From contig CAKOHR010000002.1 in NCBI GenBank assembly GCA_934085825.1, forward strand, positions 1-64,000: 64,000 nt of DNA. Reading direction: 5' to 3'. The position numbers and the translations under genes are program-made. This DNA is from an uncultured Bacilli bacterium (GTDB lineage Bacteria; Bacillota_I; Bacilli_A; RF39; UBA660). Shown here piece by piece: positions 27,406 through 34,929 of the stretch. Position 1 is the first letter of the stretch; the number at the start of each line of letters is the position of its first letter. The notes beneath the pieces are model-generated. The model ran no database searches and was not told where the DNA came from. It worked only from the letters and a program-made list of their open reading frames with translations.

Positions 27406-27423
27406 ATCTTTTTTACTTAAGAA

Positions 27424-28484
27424 TTACCCATCATATCTATCAATAAAGTGTTTTACTTTATCTTTATTAACAAAAATATAATTATTTTTAAAACATTCAA
27501 TACTTGAAAAGTATTGATTAAATTTTATTAAATTATTTTTATATAAATAATTTGCTCTTTTTATACCTTTTCTAATATTCTTTTTAGTTTTTGTGTTTAA
27601 TTTTACAATCGTTTTATTATTTCTAACTTTAAATGTATAACCTAGAAAAGATATTCCTTGATTACATTTACTAATAATTGTTTTTTTATTATTTAATTTT
27701 AATTTATATTCATTATTAATTATATTTTCAATCAATTTTAAAGAATATTTAAGATATTCCTTAGAATTATGAATTAAAATATAATCATCCATATAATTAA
27801 TAAATTTAATATGTAAATTATTAGTAATATAATGCTGTAATTTGTTTAAATACAGTATTGCTAGAAATTGACTAGACAAATTACCTATAGCTAAACCTTT
27901 ACCATATTCATATTTTGGCAATTCAACGTTATACTTCTTTTCTAAGTATTTTATCTTTTTATTAATATACTCTTTATTAGTACTTTCAAGTATTATTTTA
28001 ACAAGATTTAATTCTTCAGGATTTAAATCTTGTTTAATAATTGAAACAATTACTTCGTGACCTGAACTATAAAAATATTTACTTATATCTAGTTTCAAAA
28101 AATAGAATTTATTATATTTTTTGAAACTTTCAATATCTTTTTTAATAATTTTATTGCATAACTTGTTCCCATTTCTTTTCTAGTAGCACAATTTCTACTT
28201 CCTAGATATTTTTCTAGCTTTGGCATTAAAATGTGCCTAGTTACATAATGATTTATTATTTTTTCATATATACCTTGGGCCATTATTACTCTTATCTTAG
28301 GTTCAAATACTAAAAATATATTATACTTTCCTCCATCATATAGATTATTTTCTAATACTCTTTTTATATCAACAAGATATTCCATTTTATGTTTTTCAAA
28401 ATCCAATATTTTCTTTTTGTTTCTAACATTTTTCTTTACTTCACTTTCATATATATTTAATAAGTCAAAAATATTTATTTTCAT
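27424..28484 (-). CDS. DGR reverse transcriptase (two frames joined by -1 frameshift)
   Basis: Copies the template RNA into A-mutagenised cDNA. Frame 1 (28484-28095) codes RT fingers: FEPKIRVIMAQGIYEKIINH and SRNCATRKEMGTSYAIKLL. Frame 2 (28137-27427) continues exactly in register with KDIESFKKYNKFYFLKLDIS, the palm Asp motif, then IGNLSSQ (the DGR-specific variant of motif 4), YMDD at the active site and LGYTFKVRNNK in the thumb. Joining them by a -1 shift at A AAA AAG (28143-28137) gives 353 residues, the usual DGR RT size, with nothing missing. An internal TTG start at 28098 could not give a full RT. Confidence 0.9.
28091..28143 (-). promoter_or_regulatory. -1 ribosomal frameshift signal in the RT gene
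   Basis: Slippery heptamer A AAA AAG (28143-28137, same as in E. coli dnaX) in the frame-1 phase, 8-nt spacer, then a perfect 14-bp stem AGTTTCAAAAAATA/TATTTTTTGAAACT (28128-28115, 28104-28091) with a 10-nt loop. Frame 1 ends at TGA inside the 3' arm of the stem. Confidence 0.8.
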
Positions 28485-28824
28485 GATTATTTAGCCATCC
28501 CGTTACCATTTTATTTATTTCAACTAAATCGGTTGCAAGTTTATATAAGTTTTTCTCACTTATATATTTTTTTAGTAACAGTCTTTCTAACATAAAATCA
28601 AATAAAGCAATATTAGCTTTGATACTAGTTCTGTATAAACTTACAGAACTAGTATCATAAGTACATAATAAAATATCTTTTAGTACATCAAGTGATATAT
28701 TCTTAATCCTATCTTTAAAATACATATCTTTTCTTGGTATATTTTCTAATGAATCGTCTATATTCATTAGAAATATTTTATATTTCTGAAGTATTTTGAA
28801 ATCATTATTATTTATTCTAAACAT
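28465..28824 (-). CDS. avd: Avd-like DGR accessory protein
   Basis: The 119-residue, all-helical, basic protein matches the Avd/four-helix-bundle group: MYFKDRIKNISLDVLKDILL, RTSIKANIALFDFMLERLLL, YKLATDLVEINKMVTGWLNN. The closing I/M-x-x-GWL stretch is the family ending. Avd binds the RT and template RNA and is needed for cDNA priming in known systems. It overlaps the RT start by 20 bp and its own ATG overlaps the MutS-like frame, so the accessory and RT genes are tightly coupled. Confidence 0.85.
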   Translation of the reverse strand: MFRINNNDFKILQKYKIFLMNIDDSLENIPRKDMYFKDRIKNISLDVLKDILLCTYDTSSVSLYRTSIKANIALFDFMLERLLLKKYISEKNLYKLATDLVEINKMVTGWLNNHENKYF

Positions 28825-29258
28825 CTTTCAATTTTCTCCATGATTTCTTTAGCTTTTTCGTTATCTAATAATTTAATTTTTTCTATTAAAGTATCAATTC
28901 TCTCTTTTATGTCGATTTTTTGTAAAGCTATCAATTTATATTTAGAATATTGATTTATTTTTTTATAATCTTTTACATGTGGATTTTTTCCTCGATATAT
29001 AACTTGATAAGATATTTTTAAATCATTTAGTTTATCAGTTATTTTTACTAATGAACTATCAGGAAAACCACATTTGTATGTTTTTCCTGCTTGTATTATT
29101 TTATAATCAAAAAGATAATTAAATATAAAAGCATCATAGCCATAAACTTCAAAAAACTTACCACTTGTCTGATTAATGATTACATATTTTTGGGGTTCTT
29201 CCGGTACCCCCCTCCGATACGAGCAGTTGTTTAAACATATATTTTCACATTCCTTTCT
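28812..29258 (-). CDS. MutS-like (MSL) DGR accessory frame, start unclear
   Basis: The open frame ends at TAA 28812 and resembles MutS domain I: YVIINQTSGKFFEVYGYDAF aligns with the GDFYEMFGEDA region, and CGFPDSSLVKITDKLNDLKI with AGVPYHSLEGYLAKL; a helical, Lys-rich C-terminus follows. MutS-like proteins are a known minor class of DGR accessory genes. The frame opens after TGA 29261 but has no ATG, GTG or TTG before Tyr; a nearby ATG at 29236 in another frame (after AAAGGAATG) stops after 21 codons. So a rare start codon, another frameshift or a decayed 5' end is needed. Confidence 0.6.
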   Translation of the reverse strand, partial: RKECENICLNNCSYRRGVPEEPQKYVIINQTSGKFFEVYGYDAFIFNYLFDYKIIQAGKTYKCGFPDSSLVKITDKLNDLKISYQVIYRGKNPHVKDYKKINQYSKYKLIALQKIDIKERIDTLIEKIKLLDNEKAKEIMEKIERCLE

Positions 29259-29274
29259 TCATGTTTCTAATTTT

Positions 29275-29311
29275 CGCGGCGTGGGGCGGATACTCCCGCC
29301 AGCCACGCTTA
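29275..29311. repeat. GC-rich hairpin element downstream of DGR target 2
   Basis: Best-formed copy: GCGTGG-GGCGG-ATACTC-CCGCC-AG-CCACGC (29279-29308), an 11-bp stem with a 2-nt bulge and 6-nt loop, 15-44 bp after the target stop. The loop and lower stem match the copies at 25752 and 58495. Confidence 0.75.
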
Positions 29312-29322
29312 TCTTTAGTTTC

Positions 29323-31143
29323 TCACATACCTATGATATATGGCTTATCCAATGTTCCTTCTCCATCAATTTTGTACACAGAAGCATCTAGATACAAGAC
29401 TGGACGGGCCCCATACCCACTGTTCGCGTTGCCGTTGCTCAGGCCGCCGTTGCTGCTCTCACCGAACACAATGTCGCTGCGAGAAGAATAAGGCGTAAGT
29501 GTCCATTCAATTCCTCTTCCATATAGCCAACTTTGTCCTGCACATGTGCTACTTCTATAAAAATCTAAATTTGTTGTTCTTGCACAACTACTAGATAACA
29601 CACTATATCCATAATCACTTGGATACATTAATCCTATATATCCTGTAGTTGTTGTTGGTCTTCCACTATACACTGTTGTTCCTCTTTCATATCCATAGAA
29701 ACTTTCGGTTGTTGCTACTTCATTTGAATATCCACCTAAATACCATGTTACATTTGCTATCATACTCCTATAACCAGCTTGTATCCCTTTTTTAGTATAA
29801 TCACAATTGATTGATATGGAACTATAGCCATAACAATATCCTGAACTTGTTCCATCTTTGGCATTATAGTAAGCACCATTAAGTAGTTTATTCAAACTAG
29901 CTGCTGTCCAATCATTTGTATTTGACTTATGCCATGCAATTCCATCTAACACATCTGCACGAATTATTTTTGCCAAGTTTTTCCCACTTTGTCCATGAGA
30001 ACCATTATCAAATACTCCGATTATTCTCCAATATTCATTATTGAACCAGACATAGTTATTTGGATTAATTCCTTCGTATCTAGTTCCTGCAGTTATTGAA
30101 TTTACTGTAACAGCCTTTTTTATACTGAATGACAAAGTTGAAATATTAGTATACGCTCTTTGAGTTACTTTAATATATTGCGAAGTAGTCACATATCCAA
30201 GCTCTATGCAGCCACTCTTCGTGGCACTTGTAGATGCCGATAAATATGATGAACTGCCAAAGTATTTTTGTGTATCATTGACATCGGCATAAAGGCTATT
30301 ATTTGCACTTCCTGCAGATAAATCATAACACATTTGATAATAACCATTTTCACTTGGATTAAATTTAAAATGATAATACGTTCCTGATTTCATTGCACTC
30401 GGTACTGATGTCCATGTATTATTTGTAAATGTGTATGCCCCACTTACTGCTGTTCCACTTGTACTAGTGTAACTCGTACTAGAGAACACACTTTGTGAAG
30501 TGTATGCACTTTGTGATATTGCGACAGCACTTGAATAATCCGGTATATTTGCAGTTTCTTTTACTACTTGTCCTGTTCCTTGTGTTGTTCCCGCTAAGGC
30601 TGTGATATATGTAGCTAAATTTACTTTTGATGTACTGTCAGCATAATTTAATGTACAAGATGTATATTTGCCATTTATTTGTGATATTTCAACTCTATTA
30701 TATTGTTGATTGTAGGTAGTAGTACCATTATCGCAATTGATTGAGCCTAACTTTCCATAAGTTTTAGGAACGCTACTTGCTGCTATACTAACATCTGGAG
30801 GAACAATATCAAAATATACATAACACTTGTCACTTACACCTGTAGTAAGTACAACTGATTTTGTTTCATCATTCCATGAAAGTTCTCCGCCATTTTCACA
30901 TTTTGATAAGTTAGCATTAAACATATAACCATCTGTTGGCCACTCACTACTTGTTGAAACTTCATAGTTGCCTGAACCAGCTTTTGTTTCAATCATCATA
31001 CTTATTGATGCTCCAGCTCTTATTTCATTATTTTCGTTTTCACTATATACTTGTTTTTTATATCTACTGCCATATACAATAATAACAAAAACAAGTAAAA
31101 TTATAGTAAAACTGCTTAAAATAATTACTTTTTTTCTTTTCAT
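29323..31143 (-). CDS. DGR target protein 2 (surface, C-terminal variable region)
   Basis: The 606-residue protein has an N-terminal anchor (residues 3-24), two extracellular beta-rich segments with Cys pairs (about 40-110 and 110-170), a Ser/Thr-rich insert (200-350) absent from target 1, then the same display domain of about 230 residues (YEGINPNNYVWFNNEYWRII onward) ending in the variable stretch and ARPVLYLDASVYKIDG. The variable part starts after EWTLTPY. It starts after AAAGGAG and is followed by the GC-rich hairpin, then the accessory and RT genes. Confidence 0.87.
   Translation of the reverse strand: MKRKKVIILSSFTIILLVFVIIVYGSRYKKQVYSENENNEIRAGASISMMIETKAGSGNYEVSTSSEWPTDGYMFNANLSKCENGGELSWNDETKSVVLTTGVSDKCYVYFDIVPPDVSIAASSVPKTYGKLGSINCDNGTTTYNQQYNRVEISQINGKYTSCTLNYADSTSKVNLATYITALAGTTQGTGQVVKETANIPDYSSAVAISQSAYTSQSVFSSTSYTSTSGTAVSGAYTFTNNTWTSVPSAMKSGTYYHFKFNPSENGYYQMCYDLSAGSANNSLYADVNDTQKYFGSSSYLSASTSATKSGCIELGYVTTSQYIKVTQRAYTNISTLSFSIKKAVTVNSITAGTRYEGINPNNYVWFNNEYWRIIGVFDNGSHGQSGKNLAKIIRADVLDGIAWHKSNTNDWTAASLNKLLNGAYYNAKDGTSSGYCYGYSSISINCDYTKKGIQAGYRSMIANVTWYLGGYSNEVATTESFYGYERGTTVYSGRPTTTTGYIGLMYPSDYGYSVLSSSCARTTNLDFYRSSTCAGQSWLYGRGIEWTLTPYSSRSDIVFGESSNGGLSNGNANSGYGARPVLYLDASVYKIDGEGTLDKPYIIGM
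29408..29496 (-). repeat. DGR variable region 2 (VR2)
   Basis: 89 bp in the 3' part of target 2. In the first 14 codons all 10 differences from the template lie at template adenines (for example AAT to TAT, AAC to CGC, AAT to GGT, GAA to GAG). It contains 18 bp not found in the local template. The shared 17-mer GTCCAGTCTTGTATCTA follows and is the likely IMH-type anchor. Confidence 0.85.
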
Positions 31144-31212
31144 TATTGTTTTTTACTCCTTTCCTTTATTATCATTTATATTACTATCCTTATGTAGTGA
31201 TAGCTTACCACT

Positions 31213-31235
31213 TATGATAATCAAAAATTATCATA
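31213..31235. terminator. Hairpin at the end of DGR target 3
   Basis: Perfect 9-bp stem TATGATAAT/ATTATCATA (31213-31221, 31227-31235), 5-nt loop, containing the target stop codon. It takes the place of the GC-rich element found after the other targets. There is no strong U-run, so termination is uncertain. Confidence 0.45.
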
Positions 31236-32778
31236 CTCCCAAAGTTATTGGTGAATCTTTAGTACCAGATCCTCCAGCATATGCTACTGAAGCCTTTAGA
31301 TACAAGACTGGACGGGCACCACGCCCGCTGTTCGCGTTGTAGATGCTCAGATAACCGTTGCTGCCAAGACCGAACACATAGCCGCGGCCCGAAGAACGAG
31401 GCGATATTGTCCATTCATTAAATCCCATGTACATCCAATTTACTGCTGTTACTGTCGAACTATTATACTTATTAAGTGCTTGTGTCCATGCACTTGGACT
31501 TGCGGCAAATCCATAATCTGATGCATACATTAAGCCTATTTTTGATGTTCCATCACTAGGTCCATATGTTTTTGTTGCATTTGTTATTTCGGCGGTAAAC
31601 ATTACACTTGGAGTTACACTATACGTACTATGTCCACTTACTTTCCATGTTGTATCTTCTATTACATTTGCCCATGTTGTGCCTATATTTTTTAAATAAT
31701 TTGTATTTAAGTTTGTTTTATTAAATAGACTAGTACTCCACTCATTTGAACCATATCCACCATTTATACTTGTATCGTTTTTATAATTCCAGTAATATGT
31801 ATTTATTGTTGTTAAACTTTCTTTATAATATGACGCATCTGGAGTTCCTGTGCCTTTATAATCCCCATCTGTTCCAAGTAAATTATTATTTGCATAATCA
31901 TATTTGATTAATTTTACTTTATCCTCAAATACTCCGATGATTCTATACAAGTTATCTGTTGGACATGGAACTTCAGTGCTTCCAAAACATACAAAGTTAT
32001 TTACACTTTCATTTGCTCCAGCATATCTATATGAGTTGTCTCCTGCTCCATTTTCTAAACTTGAATCATGATAATATATTCCATTATCCCCTTGGGTTCC
32101 TGTGTATAATGATTTTACATAATCTGCTAACAAGGTTTTTACTTCTTTCTTTTGTATCATCAACTTAGCACTCATACTCATGCCAGCATTAGCTTTTTGA
32201 TTTTGATCATAGTTTACAAAGGTTATTTTAACATTCCATTTTTCTTCTTTACTTGGTGTTGCTGTTATTTCTCTATTATTAAATAATGTTATTAATCCAT
32301 TTTTATTTGTTATGTCATAACCTGATACCTCTTTACCATCTGCTCCGGTTGCTACAACATGAGTTAAAGTGCTTATATCTGTTATTTTTGTTCCTGATGT
32401 ATCTGTTACTGTCATTATTATTTCTGGTGTATTTTCATCTATTGAATAAGTAAATGTATTATTTTCTATATTTAAATACAAGTAATAATGCTCTGTTGCA
32501 GTATTAGTCTTGTTATTGGCTGTTAATAATGCACTTGCATAAGTATTTGATGTTTGGTTACCAGTACCACTTGCAAAATTTTCTTGATTGATTGTAAAAG
32601 ATATTTGATTACCTGTTGCAAATGTTAAAGTATCCACCGTGTTTGCATTAATCTTAATATCTGCTGCGGTGGGATCACCATTTTGGGCATTAAAATATGC
32701 ATATGTTGCTGCAATTATTGTTAAAGCTAATAGAATTAATGCTATAACACTTATTACTCTTTTCTGTTTACTTTCCAT
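31231..32778 (-). CDS. DGR target protein 3 (TasA-like N-terminus, variable C-terminus)
   Basis: The 515-residue protein begins with a membrane signal ending in ATYAYFNAQNG, as in TasA/camelysin-type exported proteins, followed by a beta-sandwich-like region to about 210. A linker and a display domain follow (YRYAGANESVNNFVCFGS onward; NEWSTSLFN, SDYGFAASPSAW), then the variable stretch and ARPVLYLKASVAYAGGSG. The scaffold is shared with target 4, not with 1 and 2. AAGGAAG precedes the ATG. It is first in the DGR cluster, 87 bp before target 2. Confidence 0.85.
   Translation of the reverse strand: MESKQKRVISVIALILLALTIIAATYAYFNAQNGDPTAADIKINANTVDTLTFATGNQISFTINQENFASGTGNQTSNTYASALLTANNKTNTATEHYYLYLNIENNTFTYSIDENTPEIIMTVTDTSGTKITDISTLTHVVATGADGKEVSGYDITNKNGLITLFNNREITATPSKEEKWNVKITFVNYDQNQKANAGMSMSAKLMIQKKEVKTLLADYVKSLYTGTQGDNGIYYHDSSLENGAGDNSYRYAGANESVNNFVCFGSTEVPCPTDNLYRIIGVFEDKVKLIKYDYANNNLLGTDGDYKGTGTPDASYYKESLTTINTYYWNYKNDTSINGGYGSNEWSTSLFNKTNLNTNYLKNIGTTWANVIEDTTWKVSGHSTYSVTPSVMFTAEITNATKTYGPSDGTSKIGLMYASDYGFAASPSAWTQALNKYNSSTVTAVNWMYMGFNEWTISPRSSGRGYVFGLGSNGYLSIYNANSGRGARPVLYLKASVAYAGGSGTKDSPITLGV
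31316..31404 (-). repeat. DGR variable region 3 (VR3)
   Basis: 89 bp in target 3. In the first 14 codons it differs from the template at 16 bases, 15 of them template adenines; the exception is the first base of GAA to CTT. VR1 has CTT at the same place, pointing to a second template version. It is followed by the common 17-mer. Confidence 0.8.
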
Positions 32779-32797
32779 AAACTACACTTCCTTATAC

Positions 32798-32836
32798 TTA
32801 TTATGAATACTTTATACTGAAAGTATAACATAATAA
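32798..32836. other. Nested inverted repeats upstream of target 3
   Basis: TTATTATG (32798-32805) pairs with CATAATAA (32829-32836) around an inner TTATACT-GAA-AGTATAA. It lies in the 149-bp divergent region between target 3 and the ribbon-helix-helix gene and may be an operator or leader structure. Confidence 0.35.
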
Positions 32837-32927
32837 ACTAATGTTTTCAATACTATTTTGGTACCATTTTGTAACTTTACTAAGATAGTAATAAAATAGT
32901 ACAATAGACGAAGAAAAGGCGGAATAA

Positions 32928-33119
32928 ATGATGAAAAGTATAATATCTAGTAATGTAAGAATTGAAGAAGAAACTTGGGAAAAATTAAAAATTATGGCCA
33001 GTAAAAATAAAAGAAGTATTAATAAAGAAATTGAATATTTAATAGAACAAAGTATACAAGAATATGAAGAAAAATATGGAAAAATAGAAATTGATTTTGA
33101 AGAAATAGTAAAAAATTAA
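32928..33119 (+). CDS. Ribbon-helix-helix (Arc-type) DNA-binding protein
   Basis: 63 residues with an N-terminal beta strand (IISSNVRIEEETWEKL) and two helices (KIMASKNKRSINKEIEYLIEQ), the Arc/MetJ ribbon-helix-helix pattern including the conserved S-x-N-x-E turn. The C-terminal part is acidic. GGCGGAA lies before two adjacent ATGs (32928, 32931). It may repress its own promoter, the divergent DGR target 3, or pair with the following Fic gene as an antitoxin; none of these is shown. Confidence 0.75.
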   Translation: MMKSIISSNVRIEEETWEKLKIMASKNKRSINKEIEYLIEQSIQEYEEKYGKIEIDFEEIVKN

Positions 33120-33129
33120 TTGTGAATAT

Positions 33130-33158
33130 TTGACAAATTTTTTTGTTTGTGGTAAAGT
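33130..33158 (+). promoter_or_regulatory. Promoter of the Fic gene
   Basis: -35 TTGACA (33130-33135), 17-bp spacer, -10 TAAAGT (33153-33158), followed by AAGGGGG before the ATG at 33184. Confidence 0.65.
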
Positions 33159-33183
33159 ATAGCTAATTTAAGGGGGAATTTAT

Positions 33184-34107
33184 ATGGCATATACGAAAGA
33201 TGACTTAACTCGTATGGGAGTTACTAATTTACAGGAAGCAAGAAAGAAGATAGTTGATATATCAATATTTGATGATATTGATGATATAAAACTTACTGAT
33301 AAAACAAAAAGAGATATTGATTTTACTAAAGAAATCTATTTAGATTATTTAAAAGATTTAAATAATTTTAACGAAAGCATACGAAATCAAATTTTAAAAG
33401 CTTTAATGGCTACTGAAACTATTGATAATCATTCTTTGGAATTAGAAAATCCTAATTTACTAGTGGATTATAATGAAAATCATCATTCTACTGCAATTAG
33501 ATATTTAGTAAAAAAGCTGATTAATGAAGGTCAAGATTTAAATGATAGTATTATTAAGAAAACACATGAAATATTAATGCGTGGTACATCAAATGAAACT
33601 GATGTTACTTCTGGTTATAGAAATAGTAATAACTATTATGTTGGTTATGTAGAAAATGGCAAAAAAGTTATTAATTTTTTTCCAATAGCACATGAAGATA
33701 TCAAAGAAGCTACTCGTTTACTATTTGATTATTATGATGCTGGAGTTACTGATGAATTAGAAGTATTTACTAAACCTTTTGTTGTTCATGGACTCTTAGC
33801 TGCCCTACAAATATTTGAAGATGGAAATACAAGAATGGCAAGAACTCTTCAACATGTTAAATTACAAACTTTAACTAATAGTTTAATAACGAAACCAAAT
33901 GATTTAGAAATATTTAATTTACCAGCTATATATTTTTCTAAAAATTATATTCCCTATCGAGCTCAATATAGAGAATTGATTGAAAAACTAGCTTTAAGTC
34001 CACATAATGAAGAATGGAATAATTGGATTGATTTTAATCTTCGTAGAATGCAAGAAAGAATATATGCTAATGAAGATTCTTTAATGTTATTAAGCAGAAC
34101 TAGATAA
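33184..34107 (+). CDS. Fic-family protein with degenerate active motif
   Basis: The 307-residue protein has the Fic helical core: TSGYRNSNNYYVGYVENGK forms the flap-like region, and ALQIFEDGNTRMARTLQH aligns with the HPFx(D/E)GNGRxxR motif. The catalytic His is replaced by Gln and the second Gly by Thr (QIFEDGNTR), so AMP transfer by the usual mechanism is doubtful. An N-terminal ATETIDNHSLE resembles the inhibitory S/T-x3-E helix. It has its own promoter and a strong terminator. Confidence 0.8.
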   Translation: MAYTKDDLTRMGVTNLQEARKKIVDISIFDDIDDIKLTDKTKRDIDFTKEIYLDYLKDLNNFNESIRNQILKALMATETIDNHSLELENPNLLVDYNENHHSTAIRYLVKKLINEGQDLNDSIIKKTHEILMRGTSNETDVTSGYRNSNNYYVGYVENGKKVINFFPIAHEDIKEATRLLFDYYDAGVTDELEVFTKPFVVHGLLAALQIFEDGNTRMARTLQHVKLQTLTNSLITKPNDLEIFNLPAIYFSKNYIPYRAQYRELIEKLALSPHNEEWNNWIDFNLRRMQERIYANEDSLMLLSRTR

Positions 34108-34110
34108 GAA

Positions 34111-34143
34111 AATATAGACTACCAATTGGTAGTCTATATTTTT
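34111..34143. terminator. Bidirectional terminator between Fic gene and response regulator
   Basis: AATATAGACTACC-AATT-GGTAGTCTATATT (34111-34140) is a fully palindromic stem of at least 13 bp with a T-run on the plus side. Confidence 0.85.
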
Positions 34144-34924
34144 AAATTCTGCTATTTATTGTTTTTTCAAGAATTCTTTTTACATCTCTTTCATTAAATG
34201 GTTTTAAAAGAATATCTATAATTGGATATTTAAAAGCTTTATCTATTGATTCTTTATCATCAACACCAGTTATAATAGATATAGGAATACTTCTGAATAG
34301 ATCTTTATTTTTATAATAATCTAGAACTTCAAAACCATTGACATTTGGCATATTTAAATCAAGAAGTACAGCTTTGATATTTTGTCTTTTTGCATCATCA
34401 TTTAAGATATCTATTGCTTCTTTACCATCGGTTGCACTTATTACTTCAAAAGTATTATCTAGAATTTTTAAAATAAAATTTCTAATTAGATTTGAATCGT
34501 CTACGACAAGAATAGCTTTTTCATGACTTGCTACTGGGGCTTTATAAGAATTATCTTCTACTATACCTACACCCATGTATTTTTTTACTAAGTTTACTAC
34601 TCTATTTGCTTCATCAATAAGTTCATCAAAATGTTCTGTAACATAATACATATCATTGGCTTTACTCTTTAATTCATGGTCATATGCAAGTTCACCAAGT
34701 TTTTCAAAACCAAAATATCTAGCATCACTTTTTAAAGAGTGAACTAATATGGCATAATTTGCCATATCTCCGATTTCTTTACAAGCTTTTATTTTTTCTA
34801 ATTTTCCAGGAACTTCTTGTAAAAAAGTTTCTAATGTGGCATCATAAGTTTCCATATCCCCGAATAATTCTAAAGCTTTTTTTATGTTAGCTCCATTTTC
34901 AATTAAAATATTTACATCTTTCAT
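34142..34924 (-). CDS. Hpt-receiver response regulator
   Basis: Two signalling domains and no DNA-binding output: an N-terminal histidine-phosphotransfer domain (about 1-115; HSLKSDARYFGFEKL, phospho-His near residue 61) and a C-terminal receiver (about 130-258; ILVVDDSNLIRN, phospho-Asp in VLLDLNMPNVNG, KPF near the end). ATG at 34924 with AGGAGTGAGG upstream is preferred to GTG at 34933. It directly follows a hybrid kinase gene, so the pair forms a multistep phosphorelay whose final target is not in view. Confidence 0.88.
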   Translation of the reverse strand: MKDVNILIENGANIKKALELFGDMETYDATLETFLQEVPGKLEKIKACKEIGDMANYAILVHSLKSDARYFGFEKLGELAYDHELKSKANDMYYVTEHFDELIDEANRVVNLVKKYMGVGIVEDNSYKAPVASHEKAILVVDDSNLIRNFILKILDNTFEVISATDGKEAIDILNDDAKRQNIKAVLLDLNMPNVNGFEVLDYYKNKDLFRSIPISIITGVDDKESIDKAFKYPIIDILLKPFNERDVKRILEKTINSRI

Positions 34925-34929
34925 AATCC

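Noticed and set aside
27424..28484. Reading the split RT as a simple pseudogene
   Set aside because: The break coincides with a correctly phased A AAA AAG, an 8-nt spacer and a perfect 14-bp stem, and the joined protein has all motifs, so recoding is more likely than decay.
29176..29491. Plus-strand frames over the DGR hairpins and VR2
   Set aside because: They mirror the target gene and the GC-rich repeat and recur only because those sequences are repeated.
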